DNA from: Rutpela maculata
Lineage: Eukaryota; Arthropoda; Insecta; Coleoptera; Cerambycidae
Direction of reading: 5' to 3'
NCBI GenBank assembly: GCA_936432065.2
Contig: OW386290.2
Span: 135,578,677 to 135,642,676 of the forward strand
DNA: 64,000 nt
In this document: positions 31,937 to 41,572 of the stretch, piece by piece
Layout: the number at the start of each line of letters is the position of its first letter
Numbering within the stretch: the stretch's first letter is position 1
Notes under the pieces: model-generated
What the model saw: the letters and a program-made list of their open reading frames with translations, nothing else
Database searches by the model: none
Told to the model about the DNA's origin: nothing
Translations under genes and position numbers: made by a program

Positions 31937-32198
31937 TCTAACGGGTACCCGTATCTCTGAAGTCGCGTAAGTCAGAAACGTGATATTCCAGCGACGGGCT
32001 CTTCTGAGAAAATAAGGAGACACGTATTCCACTGTTTACAAAAGGAGACTCCCCGAACGGGTGAACAGGGAGAGGGATGTTTTTAAGCACGAAATTTGAC
32101 ACATACCCGCCCATGTGCTCTATTGTCGATTAAAATAATTATTTTTTCGTTTAACTCGCTCTAACACAAAAATAGAATAATGAATTTTTATCAAATTG
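31937..32198. other. Short stretch with no recognised gene
   Basis: Nothing clear. It could include mariner-like sequence displaced by the foldback, but no motif confirms this. Confidence 0.3.
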
Positions 32199-32445
32199 CG
32201 ATGCGCAGTGTGTTTTCTGGAGTACAATGGATGCGTAGTGGGTTTCCCAAAGTACTCTGGATGCGTAGTGGGTTTCCTCGAGTACAACGGATGCGCAGTA
32301 GGTTTCCCAGAGTGTTATGGATGCGCAGTGTGTTTCCCTGAGTATTATGGAGACGCAGAAGCTTTCCTTGAATACAATGAATGAGCAGTGGGTTTTTCCG
32401 GGTACCATGGATGCGCAATGGGTTCCCTCGAGTGTACTTCCTGAG
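32199..32445. repeat. Minisatellite, 30-bp unit, about 8 copies
   Basis: Unit consensus GGATGCGCAGTGGGTTTCCC plus NGAGTACAAT. Copies start at 32199, 32229, 32259, 32289, 32319, 32349, 32379 and 32409. Because 30 is a multiple of three, several frames remain open and give 10-residue repeats (LRIHNTLGNP-like on the minus strand); these are by-products, not evidence of a gene. Confidence 0.9.
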
Positions 32446-32875
32446 TACAATAGGAGTATTCAGTGAATATGTAGTACTTCTTTATAGGCATAAGTTAGTA
32501 TATCAGTGTTCTTAATTCCACGCGCAAGAAGTCTTCCACGCGAACGAAATCGCGGGCATCAGCTAGTATGTATATATTTTACTTAACCTAAAAGTTGATA
32601 AAAAAATTCTTGAGCTTTATTGGACTTGAATAAAAATATTTCGACCCTTGCAATTTTTTACTAAAGTTAATAGTTTAAGAGTAAAAAATTCTTGAATGTC
32701 TAAAATTACGCAAATTACCTAACTTTGACAAGCTTTATCTCAAAAACTGTCCATAGGATCGGCTCAATGTAATGATAACTCTTGATCAGCATGACTTGAA
32801 CTACAAAATAGCAAAGTTTCAGCCGATTCCACCGAAACACCATTTTCATCGGATTTGTTCCGAGATCCTTTGTCT
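32446..32875. other. Stretch with no gene; SINE/LINE-like scrap
   Basis: CACGCGAACGAAATCGCGGG followed by CATCAGCTAGT near 32538-32568 is a string I associate with the ends of dispersed insect repeats. TTATCTCAAAAACTGTCCAT at 32739 is one instance of the recurring module. Confidence 0.4.
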
Positions 32876-33195
32876 AATAACCCGGTCAAGTTAGCCCTAA
32901 AAATGGGGGTACCCTTGCATAAATTCCCAAATAGTTGAAAATTTACATGAACGTTAGAGATACCATTATAATGAAGTTGTGAAAAGTCCCCATTGATCCC
33001 GTGTGTGCAAAAAATTTTATGCGAGGTCAAAGTTCGCGAAAATTGGTTTTTTGGATTTTTTAGCGAAACGGTTAGTTTTATGATAAAAATAGCTTAGGCA
33101 AAAAGTGTAGATCTTTCAATTCTCTACAAAAACTTTTTTTCCTAAAATTCACCTTTTTCGAGAAAAAGCCATTCTAAAGTTATATTCTCCATAAT
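32876..33195. repeat. Left terminal inverted repeat of element B
   Basis: Pairs with 34505-34830; includes TACATGAACGTTAGAGATAC. Confidence 0.85.
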
Positions 33196-33304
33196 ATGCA
33201 CACGTTTCCACGCCACCTATGAGGTAGTATACTTGGCGAGTCTTTTTTAATGTGGTTTCCCCGGTAGGCCTACTCCACGGTCCTTTTATTGAAGTTTAAT
33301 ATAA

Positions 33305-34205
33305 TATTAGGTCTTCTTCTTCTTCTTCTCTTCCTCCACCTTCTTCTTCTTCTGCATCTTCATCTTCCTGAGTTGACGTAAATTGTTCAAACAGCGATAC
33401 ATCAGTTGTTTCTTCGTTCATGTAAGGATCATCTTCTGTTGGAGATTCAGTATTTGAACACGACTGGCCTTGACAGCTGATGCTAGTGAACAAAGTAAGC
33501 CTACTTTTTTGCAGCCGTATGGCAAAAAATAGTATTAAGGAGCTTTTCTGGTGCCGGTGGAAGTAGAGTGTGGATTGGTTCCAATACATTATTAATTAGC
33601 TTCCAACCTCATTCTTCTGGGTCCAGTTGATTACCAAGCCACACTTAAACCTGGTAATATACTCGATAAAAATGTTAATGAGCAGAAGCCGATGTTGGAG
33701 GAAGACAAGCTAATTGATCCCTTTTTTATTTATGTTTTGCAAAATATAAGTCACGTAACTTATCTATGGAAGTAATTTTTTTTGTAGCTCCATATACAGA
33801 AAGAAGAAAGCGAATTCTGTTGGTGATTAAAGTTTCTGGAGCAGGGTTCATATCTTCAAAAGCTTTTGCACATGTAATTAAATCTTGTTTTTTAAACAAT
33901 TTGAAAACTGTTGTTTTACCCCTCCGGAACATTGCTGATGTTGTATCACAGCCAGTCATAGCATGTAAAAATATAATATGATTTTTACATTTAGGATAAG
34001 CCGATAAACTCATATTTGAAAATATTTCCGATGGTTGTTGAGCCTTGCCTGGTTTAAAAAATAAATGGTATTTTCAATTGGAGTTCGAGCGGTAAGTAAT
34101 ACCAACAGATCAACATCTTCACCAACAACAACATTGACATCAGTTGAATTGAATTGATTTATTGCAGTTTCTATAATGAGTACATCAAATTTGCGACATT
34201 TGTTA
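33305..34205 (-). pseudogene. Truncated XPG/FEN1-like nuclease with damaged CXC domain, copy B
   Basis: The minus strand shows VGEDVDLLVLLTARTPI (about 34110), IIFLHAMTGCDTTSAMFRRG (about 33960), LPPTSASAH and LPPAPEKLL. It is closely similar to copy A and shares its N-terminal truncation. Relative to A, ~35 bp of the CXC region (the NCKKGC...KCDC part) is missing near 33515-33530, and there are extra stops (for example in the Q-V-x-V-W-L-G part). The acidic tail remains and ends near 33310. The conserved downstream block is at 33205-33285. Not functional. Confidence 0.85.
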
Positions 34206-34504
34206 AAAACTGAATACAGCGCAAACTTTAGTTAAGAATGTTTGCAATAACCACGTGTTTTCACTACGAGGGAACGGTATTTCGTTGGGGCCTTAGAAAA
34301 AAGAGCAGGTAGATGGACACTGCCACGTTCAAAATTGAACAGCAGACAGATGTTGCTCAAGACCACGTGGTCACATAAAATTAGGGACTGGGTTTCTTTT
34401 CATCTCATATTCTTAGAATTATCATTCAATATTAATGTATTAGTCTCGCAGACTAATAGTTTTACTTATATTATACGTCCATAATGTACATAGCAGCGTA
34501 GTCA

Positions 34505-34830
34505 TGCATATTATGGAGAATATAACTTTAGAATGGCTTTTTCTCAAAAAAGGTGAATTTTAGGGGAAAAAGTGTAACAAGCATTTTTGTAGAGAATTGA
34601 AAGATCTACAATTTTTGTCTAACCTATTTTTATCATAAAACTAACCGTTCTGCTAAAAAAAACAAAAAACTCATTTTTGCGAACTTTGACCTCGCATAAA
34701 ATTTTTTGCACACACAGGATTAATGAGGACTTTTCACAACTTCATTATAATGGTATCCCTAACGTTCCTGTAAATTTTCAGCTTCTTGGGAATTTATGCA
34801 AGGGTGAATGTCTATTTTGACCGGAGTATA
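34505..34830. repeat. Right terminal inverted repeat of element B
   Basis: Pairs with 32876-33195 and ends at GACCGGAGTATA. An AAT microsatellite follows immediately (34835-34862). Confidence 0.85.
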
Positions 34831-35638
34831 AAGAAATAAATAATAATAATAATAATTAATAATTTTAGCTCGACTTGTTTATTCTGTAATTTCTGGTTAT
34901 AGACCCTTCCATCTAGTTTACTTATGTTTTTAAATCTTTCTAACCATCGTAGAATCAGTGAATCCGAAGTCGGACGTACTACGGCCTCCCTACTAATTTC
35001 ATAATTCAAATAGTAAAAATCAGCGACGACAACAATAGGTTTCCCCCATCAATTTAATCTTCCGAGATAACAACCTGAAAGATCCACACAAACCGTAAAC
35101 CCTCCTGTTATTATCCCCCAATAACATCTCCGATTAAACATTATTAAAGAAAACGTGTCCGTGTCCACGGGTCGATTACATTTATATTAAACCGAGCTCG
35201 TTTCGGACAAACGCTCGAAGGTCTACACGGTCCAGCGATTGCCATCGAAGGCCACTTCACAGTTTCCACATTACTGCCGTTATTATTATATTGGTCGTCC
35301 TGCGGCGATTCTATTATATCTTCGCCCAGATATATTTATTTAGCCGGAGTGAGCTCGGAGAGCTCTCTGTATTAGTACGGGCGATTAGGAGAGTGGTGGT
35401 TGGGGAGTGGAGGAATAAAACTATACACTGCTTTCGTAAAGTAGTGGATAAAAAGCGTTACCATTTTTTTTCTCTCTAACATGTCAAAAGGTCCAAATTG
35501 TATGCCATCTTTTGATATGTTTTTGAAATTTTCACAAAGCCAAGACGTCAGCAATATCCCCATAGATGGTAATCGAGGGGCGTCAGATCTGCCTCTGTTA
35601 TTCCTATCCAACGATTTGGAAATACCTCATTTAAATAA
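34831..35638. other. Stretch with no recognised gene
   Basis: Apart from the AAT microsatellite, this looks single-copy; 35100-35400 is GC-richer. Short frames only. Confidence 0.45.
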
Positions 35639-36115
35639 TAGTACACGCAAATTAGATTAAAAAACAGTGAATAGAAGAAATAGTTTATAAAGTAATAACT
35701 CGAGTAATAATATTTGAGATGCGTACTCTAGAGGGGGTTAGAAATGTATACCCGAAAAGTCCCTCCCCCCATTTAGAACGTCTCTTTTTTTGCAAGGACT
35801 TACTACTTAAAGCTGATTTTTCACTTTTATCTTGTAAACCGTTCGTCGAAAGAGAAAAAAGTATAGGAAATAAAAAAATCGTCGTTAAATTCTGCTTAAA
35901 AGCTGTTCTATTAACCTTGTGGCTTATCCTCACCTATTTCGTGCTAACAGTGTTCGAATAGTTTTGAGCGCACAGGTAAAAATCAATCCTATTCGAAGTT
36001 TCACAGCGAATATCTTAAAACAAGTTACTTTAACGAGAAAAATGCTCAGAAATGAATCTTTAGAACGGAATTCAATCTATAAGATGCATGTATAGCGGGT
36101 TTTGACGCAAGCAAT
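35639..36115. repeat. Left terminal inverted repeat of element D
   Basis: Pairs with 40625-41081. Contains AATATCTTAAAACAAGTTAC, an instance of the recurring module. Confidence 0.85.
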
Positions 36116-37085
36116 TTTTATTTATTTTCCCCTTTTTTTCAAACATGCATTTATAATTATACGTAAAATATGTATAGTACCGACGTAGATATAAGGACGG
36201 CCTCAGGCTATATCCGGAAGGATTACAGCAATAAAAACTTCAGACAAAAATAATTACCTTAAACATATACAGGGTCATTCACGGAAAGCGGGTATTAGAC
36301 GTTTCTTGGGATCTGTCGAGTTTAGAAATTTGAAAATTGGTATGAGGGGGTTTTTGGATATGGCGGATCCAACGAAAATATTTTCATGCTTGTGCTACTT
36401 CCGCTTATACCGGATGTAGCACCTAACTTTGTTATTTTAAATGGAACACCCTGTATTTTATTGCATATTTCGATTTCTCATAAAATTTTAACTTTGGTTT
36501 ATGTACCATAACATACTCTTAAACATACCGGTTTTCGAGATAATTAATATTTTTGGAGATTTTTTACGGTTCCCACCCTTGGGTAAAAAAATCAATATCT
36601 TCTATCATGTAGCCGATTAGGAAATTTTCTTTTCAAACTCTTACAAGTATCCTATGACCTAACTAAAAGTTCTCTTATGTTTTCGCAATATCATACAGAG
36701 TATTTTATTTTCACAGTCGAACATTGTTTTAGTTTAAACGTCAAAAAGTCATTTTTTTCAAATGGAACCCCCTGTATATTTTCACAGAATCTAATAGAGG
36801 ATTGAATTCTGCATCAATTGATGTTACCATTTCCTATACCTTCTTTGTTTTCTTATTATGGACGAATATTTGTTAAACGTACAAACAAAATCAGCACTGT
36901 TTGTTAGCAGGCAATACAAGTCATAACTTGGTTCTTTTTTATCATAAACGAGAATAATCATGTAGATAATTGATAATCATTTGTTTATTATCAAGATGAC
37001 AGCTTCAAAAACGAGAGATTAGATTTATAACAAATACTTTGGGACAAAAATTTACAAAATTAATGAACACTTTGAATATAAATAT

Positions 37086-37360
37086 TTAATGCAGCAACTG
37101 TTCAAAATGCTCTCCACTTGCACTTACAGTGGCTTGGCTAATTCATGGGGATTTGTTAAAATGTAGCCCGTTCTCTGTTCTTTGGATTTTCTTTGGTAGT
37201 ATCAGGAGTGGCATAAACAATATTTTTAATACACCGAAGGTCCAAAGTCTAAGGGGGTCAAATCAGGGGACCTTGCTGGCCATCTCCAAGGTCCTCGGTA
37301 GCAACGTCGCTACTAATTCGTCATAAACTTCCCGTGGACCGCAACCATTCATTTGAAAAT
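37086..37360 (-). pseudogene. Mariner-like transposase C-terminus in the left arm and loop
   Basis: The minus strand gives WPARSPDLTPLDFG (about 37285-37240), the S-P-D-L-T-P-x-D-F motif with the third catalytic Asp. KNIVYATPDTTKENPKNRER follows, and after shifts GEHFEQLLH before a stop at 37086. The front two thirds of the transposase are absent. The WPARSPDL segment lies in the loop and has no partner in the right arm. Confidence 0.85.
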
Positions 37361-37474
37361 ACATAGAATTATAAATATTTAGGGGCAAATTATCAATAAA
37401 AGTCACTGTTCGCAAAATCTTCGCATATTTATTGCTATTTAAATTCTCCTCGTAGATATGATACTATCAAAAAT

Positions 37475-37647
37475 ATAGTTTATGCCACCACGGCTACTAC
37501 CAAAGAAGATCCAAAGAAGAGAATACGGACTGCATTTCAGTAAATAAATACCCACAAAATTCGCCGAGCCATTGTAAGTGCCGTAAATTCCAGGATATTG
37601 GCTTGTTTGGAGCAGAATGGAGAGCATTTTGAACAGTTGCTGCATTA
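37475..37647 (+). pseudogene. Mariner-like transposase C-terminus in the right arm
   Basis: The plus strand reads YATTATTKEDPKKRIRTAFQ, one stop, then NTHKIRRAIVSAVNSRILAC and LEQNGEHFEQLLH before the stop at 37647. The Cys and G-x-H-F-E-x-L-L ending are those of insect mariner-like transposases. This copy is better kept than its inverted twin. Confidence 0.85.
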
Positions 37648-38584
37648 AATATTTATATTCAGTGTTCATTAATTTTGTAAATTTATGTGCCAAAGTATTT
37701 GTTATAAATCTAAGAATCTCTCGTTTTTGAAGCTATCAAAAACAAATGATTATCAATTATCTACATGATTATTCTCGTTTATGATAAAAAAGGAACCGAG
37801 TTATTATGACTTGTATTGCCTACTAACAAACAGTGCTGATTTTGTTTGTACGTTTTACAAATATTCGTCCATAATAAGAAAACAAAGAGAGATAGGTATA
37901 GGGAATGGTAATATCAATCGATGCAGAATTCAATCCTCTATTAGATTCTGTGAAAATATACAGGCGGTTCCATTTGAAAAAAATGGCTTTTTGACGTTTG
38001 AACTAAAACAATGTTCGACTGTGAAAATAAAATACTCTGTATGATATTGTGAAAACATAAGAGAACTTTTAGTTAGGTTATAGGATACTCGTAAAAGTTT
38101 GAAAAGAAAATTTCCTAATCGGCTACATGATAGAAGATATTGTTTTTTTTTCCGAAGGGTGGGAACCGTCAAAAATCTCCAAAAATATTAATTATCTCGA
38201 AAACCGGAATGTTTTAGAGTATGTTATGGTACATAAACCTAAGCTAAAATTTTATGAGGAATCGAAATATGCAATAAAATACAGGGTGTTCCATTTAAAA
38301 TAACAAAGTTAGGTGCTACATCCGGTATAAGCGGAAGTAGCACAAGCATGAAAATATTTTCGTTGGATCCGCCATATCTAAAAACCTCCTCATACCAATT
38401 TTCAAATTTCTAAACTCGACAGATCCCAAGAAACGTCTAATACCCGCTTTCCGTGAATGACCCTGTATATAGTATACTTAAAACTATATTGCATTTTCTG
38501 TATCATTTTAGGTATTTACTTCTCTCTCAGATCTGATCCTGAAAATTAAATATAAGTAAATAAACAGTAGGGTATTTATTATTT

Positions 38585-39911
38585 TTGGAGTCATGTTTCA
38601 ACTTTGAGCTTGCTTCAATTCATCTTCCTCTCTTCGATGAGAAAGGGTTAATGAGAAAAACCAAGAATTCGTCTCTGTATGATATTTTCAATGCTGTAGA
38701 AGAAAGGCTAATAGATTTTTCTGATTGCCAGTTTATTGTTGATGGCGGCAATTTGATTCATCGAGTAGTATGGCCAAAGCAGGGTACCTTTGACGACGTT
38801 CATACAGCCTACGTTCGCTTTATTCGTAATCATTGCGGCAAAAAAGTGATTGACGGGTATGCTGACAATGTCTGCAGTACGAAGAGCATCGAAAGACAGC
38901 AGCGACTTTTGAAACGCATTTCACCGGAAACTATTTCCAATGAGAACACGCCCCTGACTGAAACGCAAAATAAAATGATAAACAATCTCACAATTACTGC
39001 CGTAGACACGCTGACGTACTCATAGTTCAAATCGCCTTAAATGAATCTCATAATAATGATACCACTGGTCATCGTCGGACAAGATCTTGATCTTCTCGCA
39101 TTAATTATCGCGCACCTGAAGATAAAGTTATCCGTTTCTTAAGAGAGGCTCAGGGAAAAATAGAAAATAAAGTGTACAGTTCTCGTGACTTGCAGTCCTC
39201 GGTAGTTTTAAAAAGCTGTAAGGAGACAGTTTTGTTTGTCCACGTCTTCAGATGCGATACCACTTCAACAGTGGCGGCTCGTCAGGGGAGGCTGAGCCTC
39301 CCTTTGGAAGAAGCAGCATATCTTCTAATCTTCCAAATTAATATCTTTTACTTGTATAAATTTCTCTAATTGTCTTTCAAAATATCAAGCCTCCTCTGCA
39401 GACAATATCACGAGCCGCCACTGCACTTCAGCTTTCTTTGGTAAAGGAAAAGTGCAAATGGTGGAATGCGTCAATAAAAGAAAAGATCTCGAAGATGTTG
39501 TCCGTATATTCAACAACCGTAGCTCAACGAAACAAGAAATTACAAATGCTGTTGGTCGGTCAATCCAGTACTACCGGTATTCTACCAAGACTGCCACCAA
39601 CATCTGAGGCATTACGTCAGCATTCTTACAGAGTATTTCTCCAAATCTAATCTTGGCGAGGAGAGAACTTGGAACCAACGGATTGGGGTTGGAAGAAAGT
39701 AGGCAACATCTTAGCACCCATTTATACCACCGAGTTACCAGCACTAATTTCCACCCTACAGCTAATATCCTGCAGCTGCAAAAAGGGTTGCGGAAAACGA
39801 TGCACCTGTGTTAAGGTTGGATTGCACTGCCCAACAATGTGCTTTAATTGCCATGACCAAGGATGTTTAAATTCCGAATTTGAAGAAGAGTTCGATGAGC
39901 GTAATGAGTAA
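38585..39911 (+). pseudogene. XPG/FEN1-like nuclease with CXC domain, copy D
   Basis: In order: FNFELASIHLPLFDEKG and QFIVDGGNLIHRVVWPK (first acid, about 38730-38780); VIDGYADN; then, shifted, IVGQDLDLLALIIAHLK (about 39070); VHVFRCDTTS (about 39238), where Gly of the usual G-C-D is Arg. A 155-bp MITE interrupts here, after which SAFFGKGKVQMVE resumes. LPRLPPTSEALRQHSYRVFLQ (about 39585, quoted from LPRLPPTSEALRQHSYRVF), TDWGWKKVGNILAP, LISCSCKKGCGKRCTCVKVG and MCFNCHDQGCLN give the W-G-W linker and a complete CXC domain. The frame ends at 39911 with an acidic tail. Frameshifts at about 39020 and 39140 and a stop at 39648 add to the MITE. The CXC domain is the best preserved of the four copies. 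Confidence 0.85.
39269..39423. mobile_element. hAT-type MITE inserted in copy D
   Basis: Ends CAGTGGCGGCTCGT and ACGAGCCGCCACTG are inverted; CACTTCAA (39261-39268) and CACTTCAG (39424-39431) form an 8-bp target duplication with one change. Removing it restores the amino-acid order T-T-S-A in the nuclease motif. Confidence 0.9.
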
Positions 39912-39929
39912 TATCGGACAGAATTTTAG

Positions 39930-40015
39930 TGGAATAGGCCTACAGGGGAAACCACCTTTAAAAAAAAACGCACCGAGAGCTCTACCTCGAGGGTGCTGTG
40001 GAAACGAGTTCAAAT
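39930..40015 (+). promoter_or_regulatory. Conserved downstream block, copy D
   Basis: GTGGAATAGGCCTACAGGGG then AAACCACC, A-rich stretch, ACGCACCGAG and TGTGGAAACG: the same order as at 11817-11895 and, inverted, 33205-33285. Confidence 0.55.
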
Positions 40016-40189
40016 TAAAAAATACAGCTTTGTGGAAAAATAAGGGAAAATAAATAAAAATCACTTTGTAACGGTTTGTTGTCGGATAGCTGGTTCGGAG
40101 ATTAATCAGGGTTCAGATTAGTTAATAAGACAGCCCAATAAAGATATAAACAATTTATTTACTTTTCCAAACATATCGTCGACTCAAGA

Positions 40190-40420
40190 AGCTTCCCAGT
40201 TCAACACGCTGTAGAAGGTCTCCAGGTCAGGCTCATTCGCTCTGGTTTTGGCGGCGAAACGGCGCCGGGAATGACTAACGACTCGAGAGGTCCCAGCGCA
40301 ACACGCTGTAGGATTCTCAGGGTCAAATTGCATTCGCTCCGTCGTGTTTGCGTCGGGAGTTGTACAAAACTGTAATATGTCCAGCTCAGTACGCTGTGGC
40401 AGATTGTCAGAGTTGTTCAC
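40190..40420. repeat. Three degenerate tandem units inside element D
   Basis: CCCAGTTCAACACGCTGTAG (40196), CCCAGCGCAACACGCTGTAG (40295) and TCCAGCTCAGTACGCTGTGG (40380) head related units that continue with CAGGTCA/GGGTCAAATTGCATTCGCTC. Spacing ~99 and ~85 bp. The 78-codon minus-strand frame across it is internally repetitive and probably not a gene. Confidence 0.6.
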
Positions 40421-40624
40421 ACTCTGAATTATGTTGATTTGTGGCCGGCTTTTATATCCGAGTATCCTCGCTTACTGGTGACGTAGAACTGCGTATAGTT
40501 TAGTGTTGTGTGCAAATCCATGCCTCTAAACGGGAGATGGGTAGGTTTGCGGGCCGTGTGCACATTGGTGTCGTGTGTAAATCCGGAATCTTAGTAATGG
40601 AGCAGGAATTTAAAGAATGCTTTA

Positions 40625-41081
40625 TTACAACTTGCGTCAAAACCCGCATACATGCATCTTAATAGAGAGAATTCCGCTCTATAAATTCATTCCTGAGCAT
40701 TTTTCTCGTTACAGTAGCCAATTTTAAGATATTTGCTGTGAAACTTCGAGTAGGATCTATATTTACCTGTGCGCTTCAAACTACTCCTCTGTTCGGAGGC
40801 TGTTAGCGCGAAATAGGTGAGGATAAACTACATGGGTAATAGGACATATTTTATGCAGAATTTAGCGACAAATATTTATTTCTTTACTTTTTTCTCTTCC
40901 GACGAACGGTTTACAAGATAAGAGTAAAAGAACCAGCTTTAAGTCCCCGTTAGGAGTGGTTTCTTGCAAAAAAGGGACGTTCCACCCCAAAATGAGGGGG
41001 GACTTTTCGGGTATCTATTTCTAACTTTATCTAGAGTACGCATAAATTATTTCTCCTAAAATATCTAATTTGCGTGGACTA
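40625..41081. repeat. Right terminal inverted repeat of element D
   Basis: Pairs with 35639-36115; includes CTTGCGTCAAAACCCGC. Confidence 0.85.
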
Positions 41082-41194
41082 TAAGCTCAAACAGGGGCTG
41101 CGAAATCGGGAGATGCTCTATCTTGTTGAAAGAAGAAATCGTTTCTAATTAAAAGTTAGATCAGAACCTTCTTTTTTTTTGTAGACCTGTGTTA

Positions 41195-41280
41195 TTATTG
41201 AGGATGGAAATTACAACTCGAGCGAGCGCAGCGAGCTTATGTTGTAACCATCCGAGGTAATAATAGCCATTATAGACCTG
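41195..41280. repeat. Short imperfect inverted repeat
   Basis: TTATTATTGAGGATGG and CCATCCGAGGTAATAATA bracket CTCGAGCGAGCGCAGCGAGC. About 30-bp arms; possibly a very small MITE. Confidence 0.5.
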
Positions 41281-41284
41281 AAAA

Positions 41285-41572
41285 AATTTCGGCTGCTACA
41301 AAGGCAAAGCCACCTGCGGTACCAAAATATGCTGAAAAAATTGAAACATCTTGAATGTTAGAAATTCTAAAAAATACATCCGATCGGCGCCATAAACGTA
41401 CATACACCAAAATTTGATTTGGTTATTGATGGGGAATTTCTCAAACATAAGCTCATCAGTTTCCGCAATTTGTGGTGGCTACGTAAAATTCATCAATATG
41501 ATTTTTAATCTTTTTCCTCATATTTTGGTACCGCAGGTGGCTTTGACTTTATAGCAGGTGAATGATTTTCTG
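41285..41572. mobile_element. Small inverted-repeat element
   Basis: GCAAAGCCACCTGCGGTACC at 41305 recurs as GGTACCGCAGGTGGCTTTG at 41530, with further pairing outward (GCTACAAAGG / TTTATAGCAGG). About 50-bp arms and ~270 bp in total. Confidence 0.65.

Larger units (their letters stand above)
32876..34830. mobile_element. TIR element B (same family as the 10.27-12.24 kb unit)
   Basis: Inverted arms at about 32876-33195 and 34505-34830 match repeat Y of the composite (GTGAAAAGTCCCCATTGATC, GCGAGGTCAAAGTTCGC). The gene between them is on the minus strand. The right end stops at GACCGGAGTATA, which fixes one boundary of this family. Confidence 0.85.
36270..38465. mobile_element. Mariner-derived palindrome (~0.96-kb arms)
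   Basis: Ends CAGGGTCATTCACGGAAAGC and GCTTTCCGTGAATGACCCTG with TA on both sides, as in Tc1/mariner insertions. Inverted similarity continues almost to the centre (left arm to ~37230, right arm from ~37468), leaving a ~240-bp loop. Each arm includes the C-terminal end of a mariner-like transposase, one reading minus and one plus. It lies between the left TIR and the gene of element D. Confidence 0.9.
35639..41081. mobile_element. TIR element D carrying a nuclease-CXC pseudogene and two insertions
   Basis: About 470 bp at 35639-36115 recur in reverse complement at 40625-41081 (CACGCAAATTAG / CTAATTTGCGTG, TCTAGAGGGGG / TATCTAGAGT region, AACCGTTCGTCGAAAGAGAA and complement, GGTTTTGACGCAAG / CTTGCGTCAAAACC). 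Inside are a 2.2-kb mariner palindrome and a nuclease-CXC gene on the plus strand. The terminal repeats differ in sequence from those of A/B and C. Confidence 0.85.

Noticed and set aside
31937..32140. Continuation of the mariner transposase beyond the foldback
   Set aside because: A few residues (L-T-G-T-R) could fit after PNRL, but no further transposase motif follows.
32199..32445. CRISPR-like array
   Set aside because: Units are contiguous and diverged, without unique spacers, in eukaryotic DNA.
32151..32450. 99- and 75-codon repetitive ORFs
   Set aside because: They arise because the minisatellite unit is 30 bp; several frames on both strands are open at once.
40184..40420. 78-codon ORF on the minus strand
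   Set aside because: Its internal repeats follow the DNA tandem units; no family resemblance.
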